A stretch of 32,470 nt of DNA from Lachnospiraceae bacterium (GTDB lineage: Bacteria > Bacillota > Clostridia > Lachnospirales > Lachnospiraceae): positions 1-32,470 of the forward strand of contig JAEEYF010000074.1 of the NCBI GenBank assembly GCA_016291655.1, written 5' to 3'. Shown piece after piece: positions 22,576 through 31,482 of the stretch. A program made the position numbers and the translations under genes. Under the pieces are notes generated by a model. That model had not been told where the DNA came from. It made no database searches and saw nothing but the letters and a program-made list of their open reading frames with translations. Numbering within the stretch: position 1 is the stretch's first letter; each line of letters starts with the position of its first letter.

Positions 22576-24261
22576 TTATTCTGCTTCGGTTTCATCCGAA
22601 ACCCGGTCTTCGGCAGAGGGTTCAGTCGGAGCCGGTTCTTCGGGAACGATGTAAAAAGGACTGATCTCGGTAGTCTCGTAAAACTGTTCGAAGAACAATT
22701 TGTCCTCATATTCCGAAGGCCATATAAGTTCGCCTTCTTCCGTGCGCGCATATTCTCCGTTTGTATCCATTACGGGGTAATAGAATTCAATCTTACCCAT
22801 GTCATTAATGAGAGGATAGCCGTAATTGTCCCTCTTCGGAACAAGGAAGATCGGGCTGCCGGAGGAGTCAAGGATGAGTTCCTCGCTTCCGGGAACTCTG
22901 AGGACATCGTAGAACAGAATGTTTCCGGCTGTATCGCGGCACAATTTTCCGAGATTGTCCGTGAGGGGATCACAGAAACAAGGGGTTCCGTTACTGTCCA
23001 AAAACAGTGTTCCGCCGACAAAAACAGCGGGCTTTACTGCAATAAGGCTTGCGTCAACATTAAGAAGAGTGTTTTTGCCCGGGAAAACCTGTCCGGATGT
23101 ATTTTTAACAGCCGGAGAAGCATAATACTTTCCGTCCGCATCCTTTATGGCTTTTCCGAATATATCGGAAACATAGGGGATCAGGTAGGGCATGCAGGTT
23201 TCCTTGTTAATGATCACCTGTGTCTTGGTGCTGTCTGTGTAGGCAAGTGTTCCGACGGAGGAAAACTTGTCTTGATATACTTTTCCGAATTTAACGGACG
23301 ATGTATCGATCAAAGGTGTTACGTCAAGATATGCACGGTCAATTGATTCGGGACAGCCGTAGTATTCCTCGAGAGTCAGGCCGCCGTTGAAAAGATAACG
23401 GGCAAGAGGAATGCCAACATATCTGATATGCCATGGCTCATATGCATAGCCGGTTATAGCCACATCATCTTCCTTGTATCTGAGGATAAAACCGAAACGC
23501 CATGCATTTTCCGCCACCCATTTTCCTTCGAGTGACTTGGCAAAACTGTTGACAAGGTTGTATCCGCAGGAACGGCAGGAAATGTCGATCGCAAGTCCGG
23601 TTTGATGTTCACTGCTTCCGGGAACAGCTGAGTAGTAGTTGGTATGTGATATGCCGTCTTTGATAAGGTAGCCTGCGTAAAGACTGTATTGACGCTCGTA
23701 GGAACGGTAGCCGGATATTCCGACGATATTAAGACCTTCGGTCTCGAAGGCTTCCGTACACATTTCATCAAAGGCTCGGGCGGCATAACGTCTTAACTTG
23801 TATTTGTCTTCACTGCTCTTGGTGTTGTAGGCATGCTCTATGTAAACAAGGTCCTCGGGCTCGTATCCGTCGGGCAGAGGGTGTTCACGGTTTACTATAA
23901 ATGTATAATCGTTGGGATCGGTGACAGGAGCGTCAAACGCAGTCTGAACCGTAGGTATCGGAGTGCTTGTAGGCAGCGGTGTAGGAGTATCGGTAGCTGC
24001 CGGTGCATCGGTCGGAGCCGGAGTAGGGGTAGGTGTACCCGATCCTTCGGGGGTTGGTGTATAAACAGGCGTCGGTGTAGGCGTGGGTGTTACTGTCGAA
24101 CTGACCGAAACAGTCGGTGTCGTCAGCAGATCCGGCGAAGGAGTGAGAAGATTGGCGGGTGAAGCAAAAAAGCTGTTCTCGCATCCTCCGAATATCAGTG
24201 ATATTGTGGTAACAACGCCTGTAAACAGAAAGGTTTTTGTTTTTTTAAAATTATTTTTCAT
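22576..24261 (-). CDS. VanY-type D-alanyl-D-alanine carboxypeptidase lipoprotein
   Basis: This 561-aa lipoprotein has a signal peptide with lipobox IFGGC (Cys27), a Pro/Thr-rich linker at about 41-105 spanning the wall, and an M15B peptidase domain at about 120-300. Zinc ligands are visible in SSEHQTGLAID (His219, Asp226) and EPWHIRYVG (His278, catalytic Glu275). It should trim the terminal D-Ala from peptidoglycan stem peptides outside the membrane. Residues 310-520 form an extra region with loosely repeated units (LDSNGTPCF, RDTAGNILF, LDSSGSPIF, NDMGKIEFY), followed by an acidic tail. I do not recognise this region. It is not a VanS/R-linked resistance cassette: no vanHAX-like genes are adjacent. 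First gene of an operon with plsC. Confidence 0.88.
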   Translation of the reverse strand: MKNNFKKTKTFLFTGVVTTISLIFGGCENSFFASPANLLTPSPDLLTTPTVSVSSTVTPTPTPTPVYTPTPEGSGTPTPTPAPTDAPAATDTPTPLPTSTPIPTVQTAFDAPVTDPNDYTFIVNREHPLPDGYEPEDLVYIEHAYNTKSSEDKYKLRRYAARAFDEMCTEAFETEGLNIVGISGYRSYERQYSLYAGYLIKDGISHTNYYSAVPGSSEHQTGLAIDISCRSCGYNLVNSFAKSLEGKWVAENAWRFGFILRYKEDDVAITGYAYEPWHIRYVGIPLARYLFNGGLTLEEYYGCPESIDRAYLDVTPLIDTSSVKFGKVYQDKFSSVGTLAYTDSTKTQVIINKETCMPYLIPYVSDIFGKAIKDADGKYYASPAVKNTSGQVFPGKNTLLNVDASLIAVKPAVFVGGTLFLDSNGTPCFCDPLTDNLGKLCRDTAGNILFYDVLRVPGSEELILDSSGSPIFLVPKRDNYGYPLINDMGKIEFYYPVMDTNGEYARTEEGELIWPSEYEDKLFFEQFYETTEISPFYIVPEEPAPTEPSAEDRVSDETEAE

Positions 24262-24321
24262 GCTTTGTCTCTTTTCGTATAGTTCAAGAAAGATAAACTA
24301 TTTTTTTCGATAGATAAATAA

Positions 24322-24350
24322 AGTATAACACCTTTGTTGGTGATATGCAA
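24322..24350 (-). promoter_or_regulatory. Predicted promoter of the VanY-plsC operon
   Basis: On the minus strand TTGCAT, a 17-bp spacer and TATACT are present. The spacer contains CACC-AACAAA-GGTG, a short inverted repeat that could be an operator. Confidence 0.6.
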
Positions 24351-24412
24351 GATTAGATAGGCGCAGACCGCGATATCCGTGCGCTTCGAAAGGTATAAAA
24401 GAAAAAATCCTA

Positions 24413-24442
24413 TTTACTAAATACAGATAAATGTGTTAAAAT
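24413..24442 (+). promoter_or_regulatory. Predicted promoter of the second acyltransferase gene
   Basis: TTTACT, an 18-bp spacer and TAAAAT with an extended -10 (TGTTAAAAT) lie 58 nt before the ATG. Confidence 0.5.
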
Positions 24443-24500
24443 TAACCTTTACAGCGGAATAATATGTGAAAAACTGTTTAGATAAATAGGTGATGTGAAC

Positions 24501-25250
24501 ATGTACAGGTTTTATTTGATGATCTTTTTCAACATGTGGAAGATTCCGAAACTGTTGCATCGTTTAAACAAAATGGTGCGAAATAAGGAAAAGTACACTG
24601 CGGAAGAAAGACATGCGGAGGTCAGAAGGACCATAAAAATAATAAAGACGGCTTCTTTTGTCAAAACAAGGGTTTTCGGTACCGAGAACCTTCCGAAAGA
24701 AGGCGGATACATTATGTATTCGAACCATCAGGGAAAATATGATGCGCTTGGCATTTTCCACGCACATGAAAAGCCCTGTTCGGTGGTTATGGATGAAAAG
24801 AAGTCTCATATGATACTTACAAGACAGATCATGGCTCTGTGTGACGGAAAGACTCTGGTTCTTAACGATCCGAGAAGCGGATTGAAAACGATCATGGAGA
24901 TGGCGGCGGAAGCAAAAGAAGGCAAAAAGTTTTTGATCTTCCCGGAAGGCGGTTACAATCACAATCATAACAAACTTCAGGAGTTTAAACCCGGATGCTT
25001 CAAGGCCTCGTTAAAGTCGCAGACACCCATAGTACCGATCGCTCTCGTGGATTCCTACAGAGTATATGAAGGTTTTGCTTTTGGATTTATTACGACGCAG
25101 GTCCATTTTCTGGAGCCGATCCCTTACGAGGAATTTAAGGATATGAAGACTCCCGAGATAGCCGCTATGGTCAGAAGCAGGATCGAAGCCAAGGTTAACG
25201 AAGTCCTTGAAAACAGGAAAGCAAGAAGAAGATTTAAGTTCTTCAGATAA
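24501..25250 (+). CDS. Lysophospholipid acyltransferase family protein (PlsC-like, divergent)
   Basis: This 249-aa protein has the LPLAT fold. Catalytic NHQGKYD (His76-Asp81) is present, and IFPEGGYNHNHN replaces the usual FPEGTRS, losing the Arg. Other blocks (LNDPRSGLKT, PIVPIALVDSYRVYEG) resemble bacterial acyltransferases. A short hydrophobic start (MYRFYLMIFF) may bind the membrane. I choose the ATG with AGGTGA 8 nt before it over the GTG two codons earlier. The substrate could differ from that of the canonical PlsC at 21783. It lies 53 nt upstream of ileS and may share its transcript. Confidence 0.85.
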   Translation: MYRFYLMIFFNMWKIPKLLHRLNKMVRNKEKYTAEERHAEVRRTIKIIKTASFVKTRVFGTENLPKEGGYIMYSNHQGKYDALGIFHAHEKPCSVVMDEKKSHMILTRQIMALCDGKTLVLNDPRSGLKTIMEMAAEAKEGKKFLIFPEGGYNHNHNKLQEFKPGCFKASLKSQTPIVPIALVDSYRVYEGFAFGFITTQVHFLEPIPYEEFKDMKTPEIAAMVRSRIEAKVNEVLENRKARRRFKFFR

Positions 25251-25303
25251 GAATATAATCCACCTGAAAAGGTGCGTATAATATAAATGAAAGGTAAAAA
25301 GCT

Positions 25304-28300
25304 ATGTACAAAAAAGTTGACACAAACATGAATTTTGTGGAGAGGGAAAAAGAAGTTCTTAAGTTCTGGAACGAAAACAAGATTTTTGAGAAGAGCATCG
25401 AGTCAAGAAAAAAATGCCCGACTTATACATTCTATGACGGACCGCCGACGGCAAACGGAAAGCCTCACATCGGTCACGTTGAAACCAGGACCATAAAGGA
25501 TATGATTCCCCGTTACCGTACGATGAAGGGCTACAATGTTCCCAGAAAAGCAGGCTGGGACACACACGGACTTCCTGTTGAGATAGAGGTTGAAAAGCTC
25601 CTTAAGATCGACGGTAAAGATCAGATCGAGGCATACGGACTTGAACCTTTCATAGAGAAGTGCAGAGAAAGCGTTTGGAAATACAAGGGAATGTGGGAGG
25701 ATTTTTCCGATACGGTAGGCTTCTGGGCCGATATGGAACATCCCTACATCACCTATGACAACAACTTCATTGAGTCCGAATGGTGGGCTTTAAAGACACT
25801 TTGGGACAAGGGACTTCTTTACAAGGGCTTTAAGATCGTTCCTTATTGCCCGAGATGCGGAACACCTCTTTCATCTGCCGAAGTTTCCCAGGGCTATAAA
25901 ACAGTAAAGGAGAGATCTGCGATCGCCCGCTTCAAGGTTAAGGGCGAGGATGCATATGTTCTCGTATGGACAACCACACCCTGGACGCTTCCTTCCAACG
26001 TGGCTCTTTGCGTGAATCCTGTTGAATCCTACGTAAAGGTTAAATGCGCGGACGGATACACCTACTATCTTGCGGAAGCTCTTTGCGACACCGTTCTCGG
26101 AAAATTTGCCGACAAGGAAAACGGCATAAAAGCCTATGAGATCCTTGAAAGATACACGGGTAAGGATCTGGAATACAAGGAATACGAGCCTCTCTTTGAT
26201 TGTGCGGTCGAGCTTTGCAAGAAGCAGAACAAGAAGGCTTACTATATAACCTGCGACGGATATGTTACTCTTACCGACGGTACGGGAGTCGTACATATTG
26301 CTCCCGCATTCGGTGAAGACGATGCCAAGGTCGGCAAAAACTATGACCTTCCTTTTGTTCAGCTGGTTGACGGCAAGGGCTGCATGACCGCTGAGACAAA
26401 ATATGCAGGGCTGTTCGTTAAGAAGGCGGATCCCGAGGTGCTCAAGGATCTTGATGCAGCGGGACTTCTCTTCGATGCTCCCAAGTTTGAGCATGAGTAT
26501 CCTCACTGCTGGAGATGCGACACTCCTCTCATCTACTATGCACGTGAGAGCTGGTACATTAAAGAGACCGCCGTTCGCGACGATCTTATCAGAAACAACA
26601 ATACAGTTAACTGGATCCCCGAATCCATCGGTAAGGGACGTTTCGGCAACTGGCTTGAAAATATTCAGGACTGGGCGATCTCACGTAACCGTTATTGGGG
26701 AACACCTCTCAACATCTGGGAATGCGAATGCGGTAACTTTGAGTGCGTCGGAAGCAGAGAGGAATTGAAGAAACTCAGCGGAAACGACGCGGCGCTTACC
26801 GTTGAACTTCACAGACCTTACATTGACGAGATCACCATCAAGTGCCCGAAGTGCGGCAAACCCATGCATCGTGTTCCGGAAGTGCTTGACTGCTGGTTTG
26901 ACTCGGGAGCGATGCCTTTTGCGCAGCATCACTATCCTTTTGAAAACAAGGAGCTTTTTGAACAGCAGTTCCCGGCTCAGTTCATTTCGGAGGCGGTTGA
27001 CCAGACCAGAGGATGGTTCCATTCTCTTATGGCCGAATCAACATTGCTTTTCAATAAGGCACCCTATGAGAATGTCATCGTTCTCGGTCATGTTCAGGAC
27101 GAGAACGGACAGAAGATGAGTAAGTCCAAGGGCAATGCCGTAGATCCTTTCGAGGCTCTTGAAAAATTCGGAGCGGATGCCATCAGATGGTACTTCTACA
27201 CAGCTTCTGCACCCTGGCTTCCCAAGAGGTTTTCCGACAAGATCGTTGTTGAGGGGCAGAGAAAGTTCCTTTCGACGCTCTGGAACACCTATGCATTCTA
27301 TGTACTTTACGCAAACATTGACAACTTCGACCCTACGAAGTACAAGCTTGAGTACGACAAACTTCCCGTTATGGACAAGTGGCTGCTCTCAAAGCTTAAC
27401 TCCACGGTCAGAAAGGTTGACAATTGCCTTGATAAATATGCTATCCCCGAGGCAGCGGGCGCACTCGAAGTGTTCGTGGACGAAATGAGTAACTGGTATG
27501 TTCGTCGCGGACGTGAGCGTTTCTGGGCAAAGGGAATGGAGCAGGACAAGATCAACGCATATATGACGCTTTGCACCGCACTGGTTACCATTTCAAAGGC
27601 AGCGGCACCCATGATCCCGTTCATGACCGAGAATATCTATCAAAACCTTGTTGTTTCGGTGGACAAGAACGCTCCGGAGTCCATCCATCTCTGCGATTAT
27701 CCCGTTGCGGATGAGAGCATGATAGATACGGAACTGGAGAATCATATGGATGAGGTTCTGGACATTGTTGTTCTGGGACGTGCGGTCAGAAACGCATCTC
27801 TTATCAAACAGCGTCAGCCTGTGGCAAAGATGTATGTCAAGGCAGAAAAAGAACTTCCCGATTTCTTTAAGGAGATCATTGAGGATGAATTGAACGTTAA
27901 GAGTGTTGTCTTTACGGATGATGTAAGAGCGTTCACCACATACACCTTCAAACCTCAGCTCAAGACACTCGGAAGACGTTTCGGTTCCAGACTCAACGCA
28001 CTCAAAGAAGTGCTCAATAATCTTGACGGAAACGCAGCAATGGATGAGCTTAACGAGAAGGGTGTTCTTACCGTTACGGTTGAGGGAACGGCCGAGGAAC
28101 TTTCCAAGGACGATCTTCTGATCGATATGTCCCAGATGCCCGGATACGTATCTCAGGCAGATAAGGATGTTACGGTAGTCATGGATACAAACCTCACTCC
28201 CGAGCTGATCGAGGAAGGCTTTGTACGCGAGATCATTTCCAAGATACAGACAATGCGTAAGGATTCCGATTTCGAGGTTATGGATCGGATCAAGGTTTAT

Positions 28301-28462
28301 GTTTCGGGTAACGACAGGATCGCAGAGATCGCAGCCGGGAATGAAGCTGAGATCAAGAGAGTCGTACTTGCGGATGAGATAATCACAGGCAGCATGAACA
28401 ATGCGGGCAAGGAATGGAATCTTAACGGTGAAAATGTAACGCTTGGCGTAGAAAGAGTGTGA
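25304..28462 (+). CDS. ileS: Isoleucyl-tRNA synthetase, long (type 2-like) form
   Basis: This 1052-aa cytoplasmic class I synthetase charges tRNA-Ile. Class I signatures are HIGH (PPTANGKPHIGHVE, near 45-60) and KMSKS (KMSKSKGNAVDP, near 605). The editing domain includes WTTTPWTLPSN, and zinc-type Cys pairs occur at CPRCGTPLS and CPKCGKPMH. The length and the start NFVEREKEVLKFWNE fit the eukaryote-like IleS2 group, which is tied in general to lower mupirocin sensitivity. The call of the type is from memory of the family. AAAGGT precedes the ATG. Only 53 nt separate it from the acyltransferase gene, with a small CACCT-GAAA-AGGTG hairpin and no T-box. It is followed 2 nt later by glgP. Confidence 0.95.
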   Translation: MYKKVDTNMNFVEREKEVLKFWNENKIFEKSIESRKKCPTYTFYDGPPTANGKPHIGHVETRTIKDMIPRYRTMKGYNVPRKAGWDTHGLPVEIEVEKLLKIDGKDQIEAYGLEPFIEKCRESVWKYKGMWEDFSDTVGFWADMEHPYITYDNNFIESEWWALKTLWDKGLLYKGFKIVPYCPRCGTPLSSAEVSQGYKTVKERSAIARFKVKGEDAYVLVWTTTPWTLPSNVALCVNPVESYVKVKCADGYTYYLAEALCDTVLGKFADKENGIKAYEILERYTGKDLEYKEYEPLFDCAVELCKKQNKKAYYITCDGYVTLTDGTGVVHIAPAFGEDDAKVGKNYDLPFVQLVDGKGCMTAETKYAGLFVKKADPEVLKDLDAAGLLFDAPKFEHEYPHCWRCDTPLIYYARESWYIKETAVRDDLIRNNNTVNWIPESIGKGRFGNWLENIQDWAISRNRYWGTPLNIWECECGNFECVGSREELKKLSGNDAALTVELHRPYIDEITIKCPKCGKPMHRVPEVLDCWFDSGAMPFAQHHYPFENKELFEQQFPAQFISEAVDQTRGWFHSLMAESTLLFNKAPYENVIVLGHVQDENGQKMSKSKGNAVDPFEALEKFGADAIRWYFYTASAPWLPKRFSDKIVVEGQRKFLSTLWNTYAFYVLYANIDNFDPTKYKLEYDKLPVMDKWLLSKLNSTVRKVDNCLDKYAIPEAAGALEVFVDEMSNWYVRRGRERFWAKGMEQDKINAYMTLCTALVTISKAAAPMIPFMTENIYQNLVVSVDKNAPESIHLCDYPVADESMIDTELENHMDEVLDIVVLGRAVRNASLIKQRQPVAKMYVKAEKELPDFFKEIIEDELNVKSVVFTDDVRAFTTYTFKPQLKTLGRRFGSRLNALKEVLNNLDGNAAMDELNEKGVLTVTVEGTAEELSKDDLLIDMSQMPGYVSQADKDVTVVMDTNLTPELIEEGFVREIISKIQTMRKDSDFEVMDRIKVYVSGNDRIAEIAAGNEAEIKRVVLADEIITGSMNNAGKEWNLNGENVTLGVERV

Positions 28463-28464
28463 GA

Positions 28465-30909
28465 ATGGAAATCTTAAAGGAAGAGCTTCAAAAATCCATA
28501 GCATATAATATGAGGATGCTGTACAGAAAGGACATCGAGGAGGCAACGCCTCAGCAGATGTACCAGGCAGTTTCATATGCACTTAAGGATTACATTATTG
28601 ATATGTGGATGAATACCCACAAGACATATGAGGAAGAGGATGCCAAAACGGTCTATTACCTCTCCATGGAATTCCTTATGGGCAGAGCGCTTGGAAACAA
28701 TATCATCAATATGAAGGCTCTTCCTGCGGTTAAGGAAGCGCTTGAGGAGCTTGGCTTCTCTCTCGAAAACATAGAAGAGGAAGAACCGGATCCCGCACTT
28801 GGAAACGGCGGTCTCGGAAGACTTGCCGCTTGTTTCCTGGATTCGCTTTCCACCTTGGGCTATCCCGCATACGGATGTGGGATACGTTATAAATACGGTA
28901 TGTTCAAGCAGGCTATAGAAAACGGTTATCAGGTGGAAAAACCCGATAACTGGCTGAAGGACGGCTATCCGTTTGAGATCAAGAGAGCGGAATACACTGA
29001 AGAGATCAAGTTTGGCGGATATGTCAAAATGATCATGGGTGATGACGGAAGAGATCATTTCGTTCAGGAGAACTGCCTTTCCGTAAGAGCCGTTCCCTAT
29101 GACATCCCGATCGTCGGTTATGATAACGGTATCGTGAACACGCTCCGTATCTGGGATGCGGAAGCCATCAATGACTTCAATCTGGATTCCTTTGACAAGG
29201 GTGACTATCAGAGAGCTGTTGAACAGGAAAACCTTGCGAGGACCATTACAGAGGTGCTGTATCCCAATGACAATCATTACGCAGGTAAGGAACTGAGACT
29301 CAAGCAGCAGTACTTCTTTGTATCGGCCTCCGTTCAACGTGCCGTTAAGAAGTACATGGAGAATCATGATGATGTGAGAAAGCTTCACGAGAAGGTCTGC
29401 TTCCAGCTGAACGATACGCATCCCACCGTTACCATAGCGGAATTGATGAGAATACTTTTGGACGATTACTATCTTACGTGGAATGAAGCGTGGGAGGTAG
29501 TGACCAAGAGCTGTGCATATACAAACCATACGATAATGAGCGAAGCGCTTGAGAAATGGCCCATCGATCTTTTCTCCAAGCTGCTTCCGAGAGTTTATCA
29601 GATCATAGAGGAGATCAATCGTCGTTTCATAGGCCTGCTTAACGAAAAGTATCCCGGAAATCAGGATAAGATCAGAAGCATGGCGATCCTGTACGACGGA
29701 CAGGTGCGCATGGCCAATCTCGCCATCGTTGCCGGCTATTCCGTCAACGGTGTTGCAAGGCTTCACACCGAGATCCTCAAGAACGTACAGCTCAAGGATT
29801 TCTATGAGCTGTGGCCCGAAAAGTTCAATAATAAGACCAACGGTATTACGCAAAGAAGGTTCCTCTTACACGGAAATCCCCTTCTTGCGAAGTGGATCAC
29901 CGACAGGATAGGAGACGGCTGGATCACGGATCTGTCAAAGATGGAGAAGCTTCTTCAGTTTGTTGACAGCGAAGAAGACCTGATCTCTCTTTCCGAAGTA
30001 AAACAAAAGAACAAAGCAAGGCTTGCAAAATATATAAAAGAGCATAACGGGATTACAGTAGATCCGGAATCTGTTTTCGATGTTCAGGTCAAAAGACTTC
30101 ACGAATACAAGAGACAGCTTCTGAACATACTTCACGTTATGTATCTTTACAATGAGATAAAAAGCGGAAATATGCTTGATATGCAGCCCCGCACTTTCAT
30201 CTTCGGAGCAAAGGCTTCCGCAGGCTACAGAAGAGCAAAGGCGATCATCAAGCTGATCAATAACGTGGGAAATGTCATAAACAACGATCCTGCGGTAAGA
30301 GGTCTCATTAAAGTGGTATTCATTGAGAATTACAGAGTATCGAATGCAGAGATCATCTTTGCTGCAAGCGATGTTTCGGAGCAGATATCCACTGCTTCCA
30401 AGGAAGCATCCGGAACCGGAAACATGAAGTTCATGCTTAACGGAGCCATCACCCTCGGAACCATGGACGGAGCGAATGTGGAGATCGTTGAAGAGGTAGG
30501 GCCTGAAAATGCCGTGATCTTCGGACTTTCCGCGGAGGAAGTTATCAATTTCGAACGTAACGGAGGATACGATCCCCGAGAGATCTACAATAACGACCTG
30601 AGGGTCAGGAGGGTTGTGGACCAGCTTGTAGACGGAACCTATACAGAAGAGGACGTCAACATCTTCCGTGAGTTGTACGATATGCTTTTGAACAGAGACG
30701 AATACTTTATCTTAAAGGACTTTGCGGCATATGCAGAGGCTCAGAGAAGGACGGATGCATTTTACAAGGATCGCAAAGCATGGACAAGAGCTGCGCTGAT
30801 CAATATCGCAAAGTCAGGCAAGTTCTCGTCTGACAGAACTATTGAAGAATATGCCACCGAGCTGTGGAAGCTTAAGAAGGTGACTGTTGATGAACATAAA
30901 GCTGAATGA
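28465..30909 (+). CDS. glgP: Glycogen/starch phosphorylase
   Basis: This 814-aa enzyme releases glucose 1-phosphate from alpha-1,4-glucan ends using pyridoxal phosphate. The PLP lysine lies in EASGTGNMKFMLNG, and typical blocks are YLSMEFLMGRALGNN, GNGGLGRLAACFLDS, QLNDTHPT, VKRLHEYKRQLLN and TLGTMDGANVEI. The length matches family norms (about 800-830). I use the ATG 2 nt after the ileS stop. An in-frame GTG six bases earlier overlaps that stop, and neither has a strong Shine-Dalgarno site, so translation may depend on coupling. No other glg genes are in the window. Pairing with ileS is probably incidental. Confidence 0.95.
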   Translation: MEILKEELQKSIAYNMRMLYRKDIEEATPQQMYQAVSYALKDYIIDMWMNTHKTYEEEDAKTVYYLSMEFLMGRALGNNIINMKALPAVKEALEELGFSLENIEEEEPDPALGNGGLGRLAACFLDSLSTLGYPAYGCGIRYKYGMFKQAIENGYQVEKPDNWLKDGYPFEIKRAEYTEEIKFGGYVKMIMGDDGRDHFVQENCLSVRAVPYDIPIVGYDNGIVNTLRIWDAEAINDFNLDSFDKGDYQRAVEQENLARTITEVLYPNDNHYAGKELRLKQQYFFVSASVQRAVKKYMENHDDVRKLHEKVCFQLNDTHPTVTIAELMRILLDDYYLTWNEAWEVVTKSCAYTNHTIMSEALEKWPIDLFSKLLPRVYQIIEEINRRFIGLLNEKYPGNQDKIRSMAILYDGQVRMANLAIVAGYSVNGVARLHTEILKNVQLKDFYELWPEKFNNKTNGITQRRFLLHGNPLLAKWITDRIGDGWITDLSKMEKLLQFVDSEEDLISLSEVKQKNKARLAKYIKEHNGITVDPESVFDVQVKRLHEYKRQLLNILHVMYLYNEIKSGNMLDMQPRTFIFGAKASAGYRRAKAIIKLINNVGNVINNDPAVRGLIKVVFIENYRVSNAEIIFAASDVSEQISTASKEASGTGNMKFMLNGAITLGTMDGANVEIVEEVGPENAVIFGLSAEEVINFERNGGYDPREIYNNDLRVRRVVDQLVDGTYTEEDVNIFRELYDMLLNRDEYFILKDFAAYAEAQRRTDAFYKDRKAWTRAALINIAKSGKFSSDRTIEEYATELWKLKKVTVDEHKAE

Positions 30910-31075
30910 CAGATTAACACTCAAAAAACCCCACCCGTGCGGAAGTACGGAGTGGGAGGTTTTGCGTGTGGGAGCCGATTTTCGCCTTAAGTGTGTCGGA
31001 TGCGGACACATGGTCATGTTACCGAGGGTTCAGGTAGAGAAGAACATTAAAATGATCAACGGAGAAAAGGTATGA
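30890..31075 (+). CDS. DUF951 family small protein
   Basis: This 61-aa protein matches DUF951 (PF06107): KLNDRLTLKKPHPCGSTEWEV, then VGADFRLKCVGCGHMVMLPR, with a Cys from HPCGS and a CxxC pair. Members are about 60-70 aa and widespread in Firmicutes with no known role; the Cys set suggests metal binding. AAGGTGA precedes the ATG. A TTG one codon earlier is less likely. It overlaps glgP by 20 nt and the next gene by ATGA. Confidence 0.85.
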   Translation: MNIKLNDRLTLKKPHPCGSTEWEVLRVGADFRLKCVGCGHMVMLPRVQVEKNIKMINGEKV

Positions 31076-31335
31076 CAGGCGACGAGTGGAGATTTTGTAA
31101 AAAGTGCCTTATCCGAGATTTGGAGGATGGGGCACTTTTTGAGTCTGTAAAAGAATATCTGGACAGCCTGGACAAAAGCGTAAAAACGCCTCAGGAGGAA
31201 TATGAGCGCAGGCTTTCGCTCTGCCGTGAGTGTGACAGGCTGGTGCGCGGCACCTGTACCGTCTGCGGCTGCTATGTGGAAATGAGAGCTGCGGGGAAAG
31301 ACAATCATTGTCCGGCAGTTAATGGTAAGTGGTAA
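31072..31335 (+). CDS. Small Cys-rich protein (DUF6171-like)
   Basis: This 87-aa protein has eight Cys in an N-terminal CKKC pair and a C-terminal set CRECDRLVRGTCTVCGC plus NHCP, suggesting one or two zinc-ribbon-like sites. The segment ERRLSLCRECDRL...CGCYVEMRAA resembles unnamed Clostridia proteins filed, as I recall, under DUF6171. No function is known. GGAGAAAAGG precedes the ATG, which overlaps the DUF951 stop. Cytoplasmic; co-transcribed with glgP and DUF951. Confidence 0.75.
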   Translation: MTGDEWRFCKKCLIRDLEDGALFESVKEYLDSLDKSVKTPQEEYERRLSLCRECDRLVRGTCTVCGCYVEMRAAGKDNHCPAVNGKW

Positions 31336-31448
31336 AGATTTACTCTCCGGCACTCTGTTTTGCAGCGCCCAAGACATTTTTGGATTATTTTTCCGTATTT
31401 TTGAGTAAAACATAACAAAAAATCGTATAGATTTTATCATGATGATGG

Positions 31449-31482
31449 TATAAAATGTGGACATAGTGGGTGCTAACACCCA
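31449..31482 (+). promoter_or_regulatory. Probable promoter -10 with palindromic operator-like site
   Basis: TATAAAAT at 31449-31456 has no clear -35. Eleven bases further lies the perfect palindrome TGGGTG-CTAA-CACCCA (31467-31482), placed about where transcription would start. That is typical for a repressor site. It is followed by a run of A, not T, so it is not a terminator. Confidence 0.5.

Noticed and set aside
22348-23346. 332-codon open frame on the plus strand opposite the VanY lipoprotein and plsC
   Set aside because: The minus-strand genes have clear catalytic motifs and a shared promoter; this frame has neither.
23933-24162. Repetitive-looking GT/CG-rich stretch that might be a satellite
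   Set aside because: It encodes the Pro/Thr-rich linker of the lipoprotein on the minus strand and is explained by that.
22576-24261. Vancomycin-resistance cassette
   Set aside because: A VanY-type domain alone, with plsC and without vanHAX, VanS or VanR nearby, is ordinary wall maturation.
25251-25303. Possible T-box or riboswitch before ileS
   Set aside because: Only 53 nt with a 5-bp hairpin; no T-box sequence and no room for specifier and antiterminator elements.
27593-28582. 329-codon open frame on the minus strand across the ileS end and glgP start
   Set aside because: Spans the junction of two real genes on the other strand, with no family match or start signal.
28573-29853. 426-codon open frame on the minus strand opposite glgP
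   Set aside because: It is a shadow of the well-supported glgP codons, has no ribosome binding site or recognisable domain, and reads through a conserved enzyme gene.
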